NCBI GenBank assembly: GCA_016719945.1
Contig: JADJYE010000030.1
Location: 310,001-374,000, forward strand
Reading direction: 5' to 3'
From: Polyangiaceae bacterium
GTDB lineage: Bacteria; Myxococcota_A; Polyangia; Polyangiales; Polyangiaceae
DNA: 64,000 nt
Shown here: in pieces, positions 1 through 9,240 of the stretch
How the letters are laid out: each line of letters starts with the position of its first letter
How positions within the stretch are numbered: the stretch's first letter is position 1
The notes under the pieces: generated by a model
Databases searched by the model: none
Told to the model about the DNA's origin: nothing
What the model saw: the letters and a program-made list of their open reading frames with translations, nothing else
Translations under genes and position numbers: made by a program

Positions 1-247
1 GCTGGCCGGCTACGCCGACCTCGTACGTGTGCACCACGTTGGCGTGATTCAGCCGCGCCGCGAGCCGCGCCTCGTTGAGGAACATCGACAGGAAGTCGGC
101 GTCCGACGACAGCTCGTCTCGCAGCACCTTGATGACCAGCAGCTTGTTGACCCCCATCGGGCCCGGGACGACCGACAGGAACACCGTCGCCATGCCGCCT
201 TGGCCGAGCTTCGCGATGATCCTGTATTTCCCGAGGCTGCCTTCCAT
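1..247 (-). CDS. Ser/Thr protein kinase, N-terminal part (runs off window)
   Basis: Eighty-two residues of a eukaryote-like (Hanks/PknB-type) kinase are visible, starting at the ATG whose complement lies at 245-247 and continuing past base 1. The glycine-rich ATP loop GQGGMATVF is at residues 15-23, the ATP-anchoring lysine is K40 in LLVIKVL, and the helix-C glutamate is E59 in LNEARLAARL, followed by the usual NHANVVHTYEVG stretch. These are the hallmarks of the N-lobe; the catalytic loop, activation segment and any sensor domain lie outside the window. Such kinases are numerous in Myxococcota. It starts 8 bases after the stop of the secreted lipoprotein at 256-1122, so the two are probably co-transcribed. 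The substrate cannot be inferred. Confidence 0.93.
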   Translation of the reverse strand, partial: MEGSLGKYRIIAKLGQGGMATVFLSVVPGPMGVNKLLVIKVLRDELSSDADFLSMFLNEARLAARLNHANVVHTYEVGVAGQ

Positions 248-255
248 GGTCGCGC

Positions 256-1122
256 TCACACGGGGGTCGGCAACACGAGCACGTACGAGATCGTCTCTTC
301 GAGGACCTGAAAGCTCGACTCGCCGATGTAGACGTCATCGGCGGCTCGCAGCGCCTCGACCACCGTGGGCCCGGTCGGCAGGTTGAAGTAGCCGCCGAAG
401 CCGTCCGCGTCGGTCTCGGTCGCGCCGGGCGGGATCACCGGCCCTTGGTTGATCAAGTAGAACTCGGTGCTGTCGGCGTCGGCGGTCTCGACCGTGAAGC
501 GAACACCGCCGACCGCTTCGCCCTGGCAGTCGCCGGACAGCAGGATGGCGGTGCCCCGCGTGGGGTCGGGGACGTCCGAGGCGAGGGCGGCGAGCGCGGC
601 GTATTCGTTCGGACGCAGCAGCTGAATCTCTTCGACCTTGGGCGGCGCGAGCAAAGGGCGCCCGACGTAGACGCGCGAGTCCATGACGTCCGGGTGTGTG
701 ATGCGCACGAAGCCGTCGAAGCCCTGCCGGACGGCGACCTCGAGCACGCCGTCGGCGCCGGGGGCGAGCCCCTTCGGGTAGTCGGGGCTCATCACCGTGC
801 AGCCGATGTCGAGCTTGTCGCAGACATCGATGACCGCGTCGCTGGCCAGCGGCATGTTGTCGGTGGCGAACGCGAGCCGCACCGAGAGGGTCACGAACTG
901 GCTGGTGTCGGGCTCGGGCTCCTCGACGTTGCCGAGGCAACCCCACACAGGGTCCACGATCTCCTGCTCGACGCAGATCGCGTCCTCGCACAGGGCGTCG
1001 GTGAAGCCGCGCGCCGCGCAGTCGGCACTAGTCTCGCACTGCGCCTCGGCAGGGTCGAGCACGACCGAGCAACCTTGGGCGGCGCCAAGGACGGGCAGGG
1101 CCGCCAACAACCAACGGAACAC
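256..1122 (-). CDS. Cys-rich secreted lipoprotein, function unknown
   Basis: A 288-aa protein with a GTG start. Residues 1-18 form a signal peptide ending in a lipobox-like AAQGC, so export and lipidation are likely. A short Cys-rich stretch follows (CETSADCAARGF then LCEDAICV), a pattern common in secreted Polyangiales proteins. The remainder looks beta-rich, with two probable domains: around 75-170 (containing FDGFVRITHPDV) and 190-280 (containing GGVRFTVETADAD), the second resembling a carboxypeptidase-regulatory or Ig-like fold by eye. No catalytic motif was recognised. It lies directly upstream of the kinase gene, so it may be a surface partner in the same operon; that is inference from spacing only. 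Confidence 0.75.
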   Translation of the reverse strand: MFRWLLAALPVLGAAQGCSVVLDPAEAQCETSADCAARGFTDALCEDAICVEQEIVDPVWGCLGNVEEPEPDTSQFVTLSVRLAFATDNMPLASDAVIDVCDKLDIGCTVMSPDYPKGLAPGADGVLEVAVRQGFDGFVRITHPDVMDSRVYVGRPLLAPPKVEEIQLLRPNEYAALAALASDVPDPTRGTAILLSGDCQGEAVGGVRFTVETADADSTEFYLINQGPVIPPGATETDADGFGGYFNLPTGPTVVEALRAADDVYIGESSFQVLEETISYVLVLPTPV

Positions 1123-1170
1123 AAGGAGAAGGCTAGCCGCGGCCGCGCCCGGATCAAAGAGATCGTCGCG

Positions 1171-1593
1171 TCATCTCGCGCCCCCGCCGAACAGGACTCC
1201 GGCCTCGATCGCGAGCATGAAGGTCGGGTGAGGTGCGTCCGGCCCGCGGAAGGCGGGCAGCCCGCTCCCCGCGAAGCTCGTGTTGCCCTGCCAGATCGGC
1301 CAAGCCAATGAGGGCCTGATGTTCAAGAAGAGGTCGAGGTACGCCGGCGGCGAAGCAGGCGGCGCCCCGTCGAGCATCGGTTCGGGCGGCTGGGCGATCG
1401 TCGCCTTCGGCGGCTCGGCGTGAGCGACCGGCGCCCCGAGCGCGGCGCTTCCGCGCGATCTCGGCCTTGGCCGCGGCGGACGTGTGCAGGGCCTTGCACC
1501 AGGTGCGCAGGCCGCGCTCCTGCGTTGCGCGATCGCGCCACCCGCCAAAAGCTCTACAAAACCCAGGCCATCACGAGCGCCGATGGTTGCCAT
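1171..1593 (-). CDS. Small hypothetical secreted protein (frame uncertain)
   Basis: The C-terminal 85 or so codons look protein-like: a possible signal-peptide end (LGAPVAHAEPP), a Pro-rich linker (PPEPMLDGAPPASPPAYLD), then a hydrophobic/aromatic stretch (NIRPSLAWPIWQGNTSFAG) ending in EAGVLFGGGAR. Upstream of this the frame is Arg-rich and unconvincing, and no good signal-peptide core was found in any frame, so an indel near 1440-1540 is possible. The start at 1593 is only the first ATG in the frame. Alternatively this is the leftover end of an outer-membrane protein. It is convergent with the lipoprotein/kinase pair only in the sense of sharing a strand; no partner is evident. Confidence 0.4.
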   Translation of the reverse strand: MATIGARDGLGFVELLAGGAIAQRRSAACAPGARPCTRPPRPRPRSRGSAALGAPVAHAEPPKATIAQPPEPMLDGAPPASPPAYLDLFLNIRPSLAWPIWQGNTSFAGSGLPAFRGPDAPHPTFMLAIEAGVLFGGGAR

Positions 1594-1683
1594 CGACGGC
1601 ACGGGCCTTCCGCGTCCCGGGAAGGCGTGAAACATTGCCGGCGAGGCGGCGCGCGTCGTGGGGGCGCAGCTCGACGGGATGGG

Positions 1684-4200
1684 ATGACTCCGCAGATATC
1701 TCTGACACTGCCCGAAGGTGCGACGGGGACGACCTTGACCTGGTCGCACCGCGGGGCGCGCAGGATCACGACGGTCATCAAGCTCTCGGCCCGACTCGCG
1801 CCCGGCGACCAGGCGAGGCTCGTGCCCTCGAGCGGGTTCGACGTCGAGCGGGGGCTGTTCGGCGCTTGCGCTCCGTACCTGCCGGCTGCGTCGCTCACGC
1901 TCAGCTGCTCCTCGCCGGTGGGGCCCCTGGTCCGCGCCACCCTCGTGCGCGAGGTCCCCGTGCTCGACAAGCGCGCCGAGCGCCCCGCCGCCGGCCCTCC
2001 GGATCTGGGCCCGGTCGATCCCGTCGGCCCCGCAGCGCGCAGCCGGTTCGGCGCCGAGACGCTCGACCGCGCTGCGCGCCCAACGCTGCAAGACTCGCTG
2101 CACGAGCTCCCCGACACGTTCGACTTCCACGCGCTGGTCGTGGCGCCCGCCGACCAGATCGTGCCGCGCCTCGTCGGCGACGAGTGGCTGCTGCTCACCG
2201 GCTTTATGGGCTCGGCGCGCGTCGAGCATCGCTTGCCGTGCGCGACGTTGACCGCGCGCTGGTGTGTGCCCGGGCAGGCCCCTGTCGCGATCGACGGGGC
2301 GTTCGACATGCTCACGGTCGACTGCGACAGCGGCATCTTGGAGCTCTACTGGCGGGGCAGCTTCGCTGTCCCCTCCGACGCGGCCGAGGGCCTCCTCGTG
2401 CAGGTGCTGCGGTCCGGGGGCGGCGAGCTGTCGGAGCGACCCCCGCCCGGCAACGCCGCCTCCGAGGTCGCGCTCGGTCGCACCGAGCTGCCGCCGATCG
2501 TACGCCCACCGGCGCCAAACCCGCCCTCGTCAGCTCCGGCGGCCGCAGCTGGCGGGGCGTCGCAGACCGTCGTGTTCCCCGAGGAGGCGCTGAAGGCCGC
2601 GGTCGCGTTGCCGTTCGCGAAGCTGCAGGAGGCCGCGGCGAAGGTGGCGAGCGGTCTGCCGGCGCCGAAGGCCGCCGAGCCGGCGGGGACGTCGGCGCTC
2701 GACCCCGAGGAGCTCGCCAAGGCGATCCTTCCCTTCGCCGCTGCCGCCGAGCAGCTGCGCGGCGCGCCCGTGGGGCCCCCCAAGCCGGTCGACGTCGCGC
2801 CGCCCCGGCCCGCGGTCACCGGCACGATGTTGGTGCTCGACGGCAAGCCCCTCACGCCGATGTCGGCTCCCGTCTCGACGGGCACGGTGGCGCTCGATAT
2901 CCCCGCGTCGATGCTGCCAGACGGGGCGCACCCGGCGGCCCCCGCTCGAGTCCCGCTGCCCGCGCCGCCCCCGCCGCTCCCAGTCCCTCCTCCTCCTGTC
3001 GTCACGTCTCCCGCGCTACCGCCACCGCAAGTCCCGCCACCGTCCCCCATTGCGGAGCCGTCCCCCATCGTGGCTCCGGCCCCTATGGCCGCGCCCGCGG
3101 CGCCGTCGCCGCTTGCAGCGCCTGGCGCGCCGGCGCGCTCCCCTGCGTTCGCCGAGCTCTACGCGGCGCTCGAGCGCGGCGAGAAGGTCTTCTATGGCGC
3201 CGAGCTCGCGAACGTCGAGCTCAGCGGCTGGGACCTGCGCGGCGTCGCCTTCAGCCGCTCGAACCTGAAGGGCGCGCGCCTCGCCGGCGCGAACCTCAGC
3301 GGCGCGCGCCTCTCGGAGGCGAAGCTCGAAGACGCCGATCTCTCCCGCGCCGCGCTCGACGGCGCGGACCTCTCGAGCGCGTCCCTCGTGCGCGCGTGCC
3401 TCGAGGGGGCGAGCCTCGAGGGCGCGCAGCTCTCCGACGCCACGTTCACTCACGCGAGGGCCTCTGGCGCCGTGCTCCGCGGCGCGCGCGCCGAGCGCGC
3501 GAGCTTCGCGCGGGCGCGGCTCGACGGCGCCGTGCTCGAGCGCGCCATCCTGCGCGAGGCGGACCTCGGGGGTGCTTCGCTCGCGTCCGCCAACCTCAAG
3601 GAGGCCGACCTGACGGACGCGAACCTCGAGGACGTCCGCGCGGCCGGCGCGAGCTTCGACAACGCGACGCTCGAGCGCTGTCATCTCGACGGCGCGACCC
3701 TCGAAGGCGCGAGCCTGCGCAGCGTCCGCGCGTCCCAGTCGTCGTGGGAGCGCGCAGCGCTCACCGGGGCGAGCCTGGAGAACGCAGACCTGACGAAGGC
3801 CCGGTTCGTGCGAGCTCACCTCGACGGCGCGAAGCTCGGCCACGCGATGGCGAAGGACGTCTCGCTCCAGGGCGCGACCGCGAAGGGTGCGAGCTTCGAG
3901 TTCGCCGACCTCGAAGGGGCAGACCTGCGGCAGCTCCACGCGCGGGACGCGTCCTTCGAACGCGCGACCCTGCGCCTCGCGCAGGCGGGGAGGGCCGACC
4001 TCTGCGGCGCGAACCTCGAGGGCGCGAGCCTCGAGCGTGCCAGCTTTCGTCCGGCCCACCTCGAGCGCGCGAACCTCTCGGGCGCCAACCTCGACGCGGC
4101 GGATCTCCGCGACGCCAACCTCGAGGGCGCCACGCTGACGCGCGCCTCGCGCAACGGGACGAAGCTCGGAGGCGCGAAGCTCCGAGACGTCGTCGACTGA
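1684..4200 (+). CDS. DUF2169-like protein with C-terminal pentapeptide repeats (T6SS cargo/adaptor)
   Basis: An 838-aa protein; the ATG at 1684 is preferred because upstream in-frame sequence is low-complexity and Arg-rich. Residues 1-245 resemble part of a DUF2169 domain, including VVAPADQIVPRLVGDEWLLL, which corresponds to the APEDQR...GDE signature seen in the intact DUF2169 protein at 6596. A Pro/Ala-rich linker spans about 270-480, including long PPP runs around 420-470. From about residue 500 to the end there are roughly 30 pentapeptide repeats of the A(D/N)LxX type, predicted to form a right-handed beta helix. DUF2169 proteins act as adaptors that load effectors on VgrG spikes, and the gene is followed 46 bases later by vgrG. 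The repeat helix could be the cargo or a scaffold; there is no visible enzymatic domain. Confidence 0.82.
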   Translation: MTPQISLTLPEGATGTTLTWSHRGARRITTVIKLSARLAPGDQARLVPSSGFDVERGLFGACAPYLPAASLTLSCSSPVGPLVRATLVREVPVLDKRAERPAAGPPDLGPVDPVGPAARSRFGAETLDRAARPTLQDSLHELPDTFDFHALVVAPADQIVPRLVGDEWLLLTGFMGSARVEHRLPCATLTARWCVPGQAPVAIDGAFDMLTVDCDSGILELYWRGSFAVPSDAAEGLLVQVLRSGGGELSERPPPGNAASEVALGRTELPPIVRPPAPNPPSSAPAAAAGGASQTVVFPEEALKAAVALPFAKLQEAAAKVASGLPAPKAAEPAGTSALDPEELAKAILPFAAAAEQLRGAPVGPPKPVDVAPPRPAVTGTMLVLDGKPLTPMSAPVSTGTVALDIPASMLPDGAHPAAPARVPLPAPPPPLPVPPPPVVTSPALPPPQVPPPSPIAEPSPIVAPAPMAAPAAPSPLAAPGAPARSPAFAELYAALERGEKVFYGAELANVELSGWDLRGVAFSRSNLKGARLAGANLSGARLSEAKLEDADLSRAALDGADLSSASLVRACLEGASLEGAQLSDATFTHARASGAVLRGARAERASFARARLDGAVLERAILREADLGGASLASANLKEADLTDANLEDVRAAGASFDNATLERCHLDGATLEGASLRSVRASQSSWERAALTGASLENADLTKARFVRAHLDGAKLGHAMAKDVSLQGATAKGASFEFADLEGADLRQLHARDASFERATLRLAQAGRADLCGANLEGASLERASFRPAHLERANLSGANLDAADLRDANLEGATLTRASRNGTKLGGAKLRDVVD

Positions 4201-4246
4201 CTCCCTCCTCCCTCGCCGTACAACCCCGACCGAAAAAGGCGGCCTG

Positions 4247-6589
4247 ATGTCCGATCGCTTCACGCTCGAGTCGAGCTCTCTCCCCGACGGCGCACGCCTG
4301 GTGTCGTTTCGAGGTGTCGAGGCGCTCTGCCGGCCCTACGAGATCGAGGTCCACTTCGTCGTCCCCGATCCCCAGTCGTTCGATATGGCCGACATGATCG
4401 GCGCCCGAGGGACCCTCATCGGCGACCTCGGCGATGGCTCGGCCCCCTTCAAGCGCCACGGCGTCTTCCTGTCGGTCAAGCTGCTCCTCGCGCGGCCCGA
4501 TGGCGCGCTGGTGCAGGCGGTGCTCGGCCCGCGCGTCGCTCAGCTCGCGATGTCGCAGCGCAGCCGCCTGTTCACGAAGCGGAGCGTCCCCCAGGTGTTC
4601 GAGGACGTCTTCGAGGAGGCGGGCTTCACCGCCGCCGACTACGACCTGCGCCTGCGCGGGACCTACGACCCGGAGGAGCACGTCTGCCAATACGCGGAGA
4701 GCGATCTCGCGTTCCTCCATCGCTGGATGGAGGTCGAGGGGCTCTACTACTTCTTCGAGCACGGCGACGACGAGGAGCGCATGATCGTCACCGACGACAA
4801 ATCGGCTCACCGCCCCGCGTCGCAGGCCCCGGTTCGCTATCACCCCGTCGCCGCCCACGACGCCAGCGCGGGCGCCTCGTTCTCCTCGTTCACCTGCCAG
4901 CGCGTCGCCCTGCCCGCCAGCGTGACCGTGCGGGACTACGACTACGCCCGGCCGACCCTGGAGATGGTGGGCTCGGCCAGCGTGTCTCCGACGGGGTACG
5001 GCGAGGTCAACATCCACAATGGTCGCTTCTTCACCATCGACAAGGGCAGGCGCCTCGCGCGCGTGCGCGCCGAGGAGCTGTCGGCCTCCGAGGTCTCCTT
5101 CGTCGCCTCGGGCACGGTGACCCACGTCGGCGCGGGGCTGACCTTCACCCTCGAAGAGCACCCGATGTCGTCGCTCAATGGTGAGTACCTCGCGACGCGC
5201 GTCTCGTTCGAGGGCACCCTGTCGGCGGCGACCGGCGAGATGCGGCGGCTGCTCGGGCTGCAGCACGAGGAGACGTTCCGCTCGAGCGTCGACGCCATAT
5301 CGTCCTCAGTGCAGTTTCGCCCTCGGCGTGCGACCCAATGGCCGCGCGTGTATGGGTTCGAGGCCGGCGTCATCGACGGGTCCTCCGACTCGGAGTACGC
5401 GCAGATCGACGACCAGGGCCGCTACCTCGTGAAGCTGAAGTTCGACGAGAGCGACCTGAAGGACGGCAAGGCGTCGACCTGGGTGCGCATGATGCAGCCC
5501 CACGGCGGCGGCGTAGAGGGCTGGCATTTCCCGCTGCGCAAGGGCACCGAGGTCATCATCCAGTTCCTCGGCGGGGACCCCGACCGCCCGGTCATCTCCG
5601 GCGTCGTGCCCAACGCGCACACGCCGAGCCCGGTCACCGCGCACAACAACACGACGAACATCATCCAGACCGGCGGGCGCAACCGCCTCGAGCTGGAGGA
5701 CCGCGACGGCTCGCAGCGGTTCACGATGTACTCGCCGACCGAGGAGACGATGATCCGGCTCGGCGCTCCCAACGACAAGTTCAACCTCAAGCTCTACACG
5801 AAGGGCAACGCGCGGACCGAAGTCGGCGGCTTCAGCGAGATCGAGCTGCGGGGCTCGGTCACCGAGCACATCCACCAGTTCTGGGATCTCTCCGTCCAGG
5901 GAGACGTCACGGAGGTCTTCCATAGCGGCCAATCGACGACGGTGACCTCGCAGAACCTCGACATCGACGTCCAGCAGGGGTCGCTGAACGCGAAGGCGAA
6001 GACGGACCTGACCCTGCACGCCGACGGGCAGCGGATCGACACCGTCGGGGAGGTGTGGCGTGAGGAGATCCGGCTCGCGGGGCGAGACGCGACGCTGATC
6101 GGCGAGGACGTCGTCAAGGTCACGAGCGGAGGCGGTCTCCACGAGTACGAGACCGGCTTCAACCTCAAGGTCACCGGGGGCGACATCGCGCTCAAGGCTC
6201 CGGCTGGTGCCCTGGATATCGACACGGGGACGGGGCTTCGAGCGCGGACGCTCGGGGCGATCGATCTGTGGTCTCGCGGCGACTTCTTGGTGAGCTGCAA
6301 CGATAGCGACATAAAAAATCGTGGAAACAAGCAAGAGTTCACCTGCGGCGCGACCTACGCGTTCGCTCTCGGCGCCAAGGCTGAGTTCGCGATCTCGGGC
6401 TCGTTTTCGATGTCGGCGAGCGTGAGCCTCAGCCTTGCTACCGGCATGAAGGTGGACCTCTTCGCAGGGCCCTCGTTCGGCACCAAATCGATCGACATGG
6501 AGTTCTGCAGCGTGAAGGTCGACACCATCTCCGCCTGGCTAAAGACGCACAACCTGAACATCACGAGCTCCGTCCTCACGGTGCTCTGA
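4247..6589 (+). CDS. vgrG: Type VI secretion spike protein VgrG (TssI)
   Basis: A 780-aa VgrG. Residues 1-340 are the gp27/gp44-like trimer base (FTLESSSLPDGARLVSFRG, and the ESDLAFLHRWMEVEGLYYFF motif near 145-165). The gp5-like OB fold is about 370-470, with DDQGRYLVKLKFDES, GWHFPLRKGTEVIIQFLGG and DRPVISGVVPNAHTPSPVT. Residues 480-780 form the repetitive beta needle and an unusual C-terminal part; no known effector domain was recognised at the end. Neighbours on both sides are DUF2169, pentapeptide, DUF3540 and DUF4150 proteins, a standard orphan VgrG cargo cluster. Structural T6SS genes (TssB, TssC, TssK and others) are not in the window. Confidence 0.96.
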   Translation: MSDRFTLESSSLPDGARLVSFRGVEALCRPYEIEVHFVVPDPQSFDMADMIGARGTLIGDLGDGSAPFKRHGVFLSVKLLLARPDGALVQAVLGPRVAQLAMSQRSRLFTKRSVPQVFEDVFEEAGFTAADYDLRLRGTYDPEEHVCQYAESDLAFLHRWMEVEGLYYFFEHGDDEERMIVTDDKSAHRPASQAPVRYHPVAAHDASAGASFSSFTCQRVALPASVTVRDYDYARPTLEMVGSASVSPTGYGEVNIHNGRFFTIDKGRRLARVRAEELSASEVSFVASGTVTHVGAGLTFTLEEHPMSSLNGEYLATRVSFEGTLSAATGEMRRLLGLQHEETFRSSVDAISSSVQFRPRRATQWPRVYGFEAGVIDGSSDSEYAQIDDQGRYLVKLKFDESDLKDGKASTWVRMMQPHGGGVEGWHFPLRKGTEVIIQFLGGDPDRPVISGVVPNAHTPSPVTAHNNTTNIIQTGGRNRLELEDRDGSQRFTMYSPTEETMIRLGAPNDKFNLKLYTKGNARTEVGGFSEIELRGSVTEHIHQFWDLSVQGDVTEVFHSGQSTTVTSQNLDIDVQQGSLNAKAKTDLTLHADGQRIDTVGEVWREEIRLAGRDATLIGEDVVKVTSGGGLHEYETGFNLKVTGGDIALKAPAGALDIDTGTGLRARTLGAIDLWSRGDFLVSCNDSDIKNRGNKQEFTCGATYAFALGAKAEFAISGSFSMSASVSLSLATGMKVDLFAGPSFGTKSIDMEFCSVKVDTISAWLKTHNLNITSSVLTVL

Positions 6590-6595
6590 TCGTCC

Positions 6596-9240
6596 ATGAA
6601 GACCCTCCGACCGCTCGCGCTCGGCGTCATGCCGAGGGCCTTCTTGCACCGGGACGAGCCGAAGCTCTCCATCACCGCGATCGCTTGCCTCGATCTCTCG
6701 ACCGGAGGGCTTCGAAGCGAGCCGTCGCTCTGGAAGGTCGCCGCCGAGGCGCTCGGCCCGTCGGGCGTGCTCGACGAGCTGATGCCGAAGGTTCGCGGGG
6801 AGGTCCTGGTGGGCGCGTCGGCATACCCTGCTGGGGGCCGCGGCGCGGTCGCCTCGGCGCACGTGCAGGTCGGCGCTGTCGACAAGGAGCTGGCCGTGTT
6901 GGGGGATCGCACCTGGGGACTCGCTGGGCCATCGGAGCCCGCGCCCTTCGAGTCGATGCCGATCACCTGGGAGCGGGCCTTCGGTGGGCCGGGGTTCGAG
7001 GCCAACCCGCTCGGCCGCGGGGTGGGCGGCAAGGTGCTGCCCAACGTCGAGGACTCGCGGCGGCTGATCCGGGCCGAGTCGGATCGCCCCCGGCCCATGA
7101 GCTTCCTGCCGCTCGACCCGATGTGGCCGGCGCGGGCCAAGCTCAGGGGAACGTACGCGGGCTTCAAGGCTGACGACGACCCCGCGAGGCTCCCGGACGA
7201 CCTCGACTGGGCGTTCTTCAATGTGGCGCCGGAAGACCAGCGGATCGAGGGCTTCTTCCGCGGCGACGAGGCGTTCACCCTGCGCGGGATGCACCCGACG
7301 CGGCCGGTCCTTTCGGGCAAGCTCCCGGACGTCACTGCGCGGGTCTTCGTCGTTCATCGCAGCGACCCCTCCCCGCGAGAGGTGGCGATGCGCCTCGAGA
7401 CGCTCTGGTTCTTTCCGGACCGGGAGCGGGCGGCGCTGGTCTTCCGGGGCGTGACGGCCGCCGAGGAGGATGACGGCAGCGACTTCGAGGTGCTGCTCGG
7501 CGGCCTCGAGGACCAGTCCGAGCCCCGCGCGCCGGACCATTACCACGCCATCCTCGCGCGGCGGCTCGATCCGAAGCAGGGCGCCGTCGACGCGCTCAAT
7601 GAGGCGGGCCTGCTGCCGCGGCGCGTCCCCGCCGAGACCCTGCTGGACTCGGAGGCTACGCGAGACCTCGGCCGAGACTTCGAGAGCGAGCGCCTGGTGA
7701 TGCGCAACCAGCGCAGCCGGCGCGACGCCGCGCTCAAGGAGGCGCGCGCGAAGGCGGTCGCGGCGGGCCTCGATCCGGCGCCCTTCGACGCCGCGCTCGC
7801 GGAGCCAACCGCAGACGATAGGCCCATCCAGGTCGTCGTCGACGAGACCCGAGCCCAGGCGGCGAAGGCCGAGCAGGACGCGAGGACCCAGGAAGACGAG
7901 GCGCGCGCTCGCGCCCGCGCGGCGTTCGCGCGCGCGGGCGTTGATTTCGACGAGGCGCTCGCACGCGGGCGCCGTGAGGGGGGAGGGCCGCCGACCTTCC
8001 GTGCCGCCGCCGAGCTCGAGCGGCTCCGCGAGCTCGCGCAGTTGGTGGAGAACGCCGGGGGCGACGCGGTCGGGGCGGCCCGGCTCGACACGCCCGAGCT
8101 GAAGGCGCGGCTCGAGCAGACCGAGCGCGCGCTCTTGTCCATGTATCGACGGATGACCCACGTCCTGCCGGAGGCTCAACCTCGGGCGGCCGACGTCGCC
8201 GCGGCGAGCCGCGAGCGGGTGCTGGCGGCGAAGGCGAGCGGCGCGTCGCTCGCGGCGGCGGATCTGACGGGAGTCGAGCTCGCGGGCGCAGACCTGTCGG
8301 GGCTCGACCTGAGCGAGGCGCTGCTCGAGGGAGCGCGCCTTCAGGGCGCGAGCCTGCGAGGCGCGAGCCTGCGAGGCGCGACCCTCGCGCGCGCCGATCT
8401 CACGGGGCCGATCTCACGGGGGCCGATCTCAGCGAGGTGAACCTGGGCGAGGCCGTGCTCAAGGACGCCGTGCTCGACGGCGCGAAGCTTCTCCTTGCAG
8501 TGCTCTGGAAGACAGACCTTTCCGGCGCGAAGCTGCGCGGGGCGAGGTTGCACGAAGAAGCGGTGCTCCCCGCGTTCGGCGACAAGCCGAGCCGAGAGGT
8601 CGCCGGCGCCGGCCTCTACCAGGCCAAGCTCCAGGGGGCGGACCTCAGCGGGCTCGTCGCGCCGCGCTCGACGTGGCTCGAGCTCGACCTGCGAGGTGTG
8701 ACGTTCGCGAAGGGCGACCTGCGGGACGCCGTGCTCGTGAGCTGCCAGCTGGATGGGGCGGACCTCTCCGGGGCGGGCCTCGAGCGCACGGCGTTCGTCC
8801 AGTCGTCTGCTATCGGGGCGCGCTTCACCGGCGCCAGCCTCGCCGGCGCGCGCTTCCTCCAGGAGAGCCGTCTCGACGGCGCAGACCTCTCGCGCGCCGA
8901 TCTAACGCGCGCCTGCCTGCGTGGAACCTCGCTCAAGGGGGCGGACTTGACCGATGCCAAGCTCGACGGTGCCGATCTGTCCGAGGCCTCCTTCGAGGGA
9001 GCCGAGCTGCGCCGCGCGAGCGTGAAGGGCGCCCTGCTCGTCCGCGCGGATCTGTCCAGGGCGAAGCTCGTCTCCGCGAACCTCTCGGGCGCCATCGCGC
9101 AGAAGGTCGTGCTCTCGGGCGCCGATCTGCGCGGCGCGAACCTGTTCCGCGCGGACCTGTCCAAGGCTCGCGGAGACGACGACACCGACATGACCGACGC
9201 CCACGTGGTCCAGGTGCGTCGCATTCGGAGGCGCTCGTGA
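6596..9240 (+). CDS. DUF2169 domain protein with pentapeptide repeats (frameshifted)
   Basis: The ATG at 6596 follows the vgrG stop by 6 bases. Residues 1-300 are a clear DUF2169 domain (ITWERAFGGPGFEANPLGRG, FNVAPEDQRIEGFFRGDE). An Ala/Arg-rich predicted coiled coil follows (about 340-520), then pentapeptide repeats from about 540. The frame breaks at 8405-8408: a run of four G in ACGGGGCC where the neighbouring identical repeat has five. Restoring one G gives uninterrupted ADLTGADLTGADLSEVNLGE and continues to the stop at 9238-9240, for about 881 aa. As written, translation ends at 8440. DUF2169 proteins are adaptors for VgrG-borne effectors. A sequencing indel is more likely than a true break because the repeat pattern stays intact on both sides. 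Confidence 0.85.

Noticed and set aside
1420..1683. Earlier start for the first pentapeptide protein
   Set aside because: The 88 extra codons are Arg/Ala-rich and overlap the opposite-strand gene; the 1684 start begins the recognisable domain.
3100..4200. Repeat array resembling CRISPR or tandem DNA repeats
   Set aside because: The periodicity is 15 bases in coding frame and comes from pentapeptide codons; no spacers of regular length exist.
3016..4263. A 415-codon open frame antisense to the pentapeptide repeats
   Set aside because: It mirrors the periodic GC-rich codons of the real repeat gene, is Arg/Glu/Ala-rich with no motif and no start context; similar antisense frames accompany the other pentapeptide genes.
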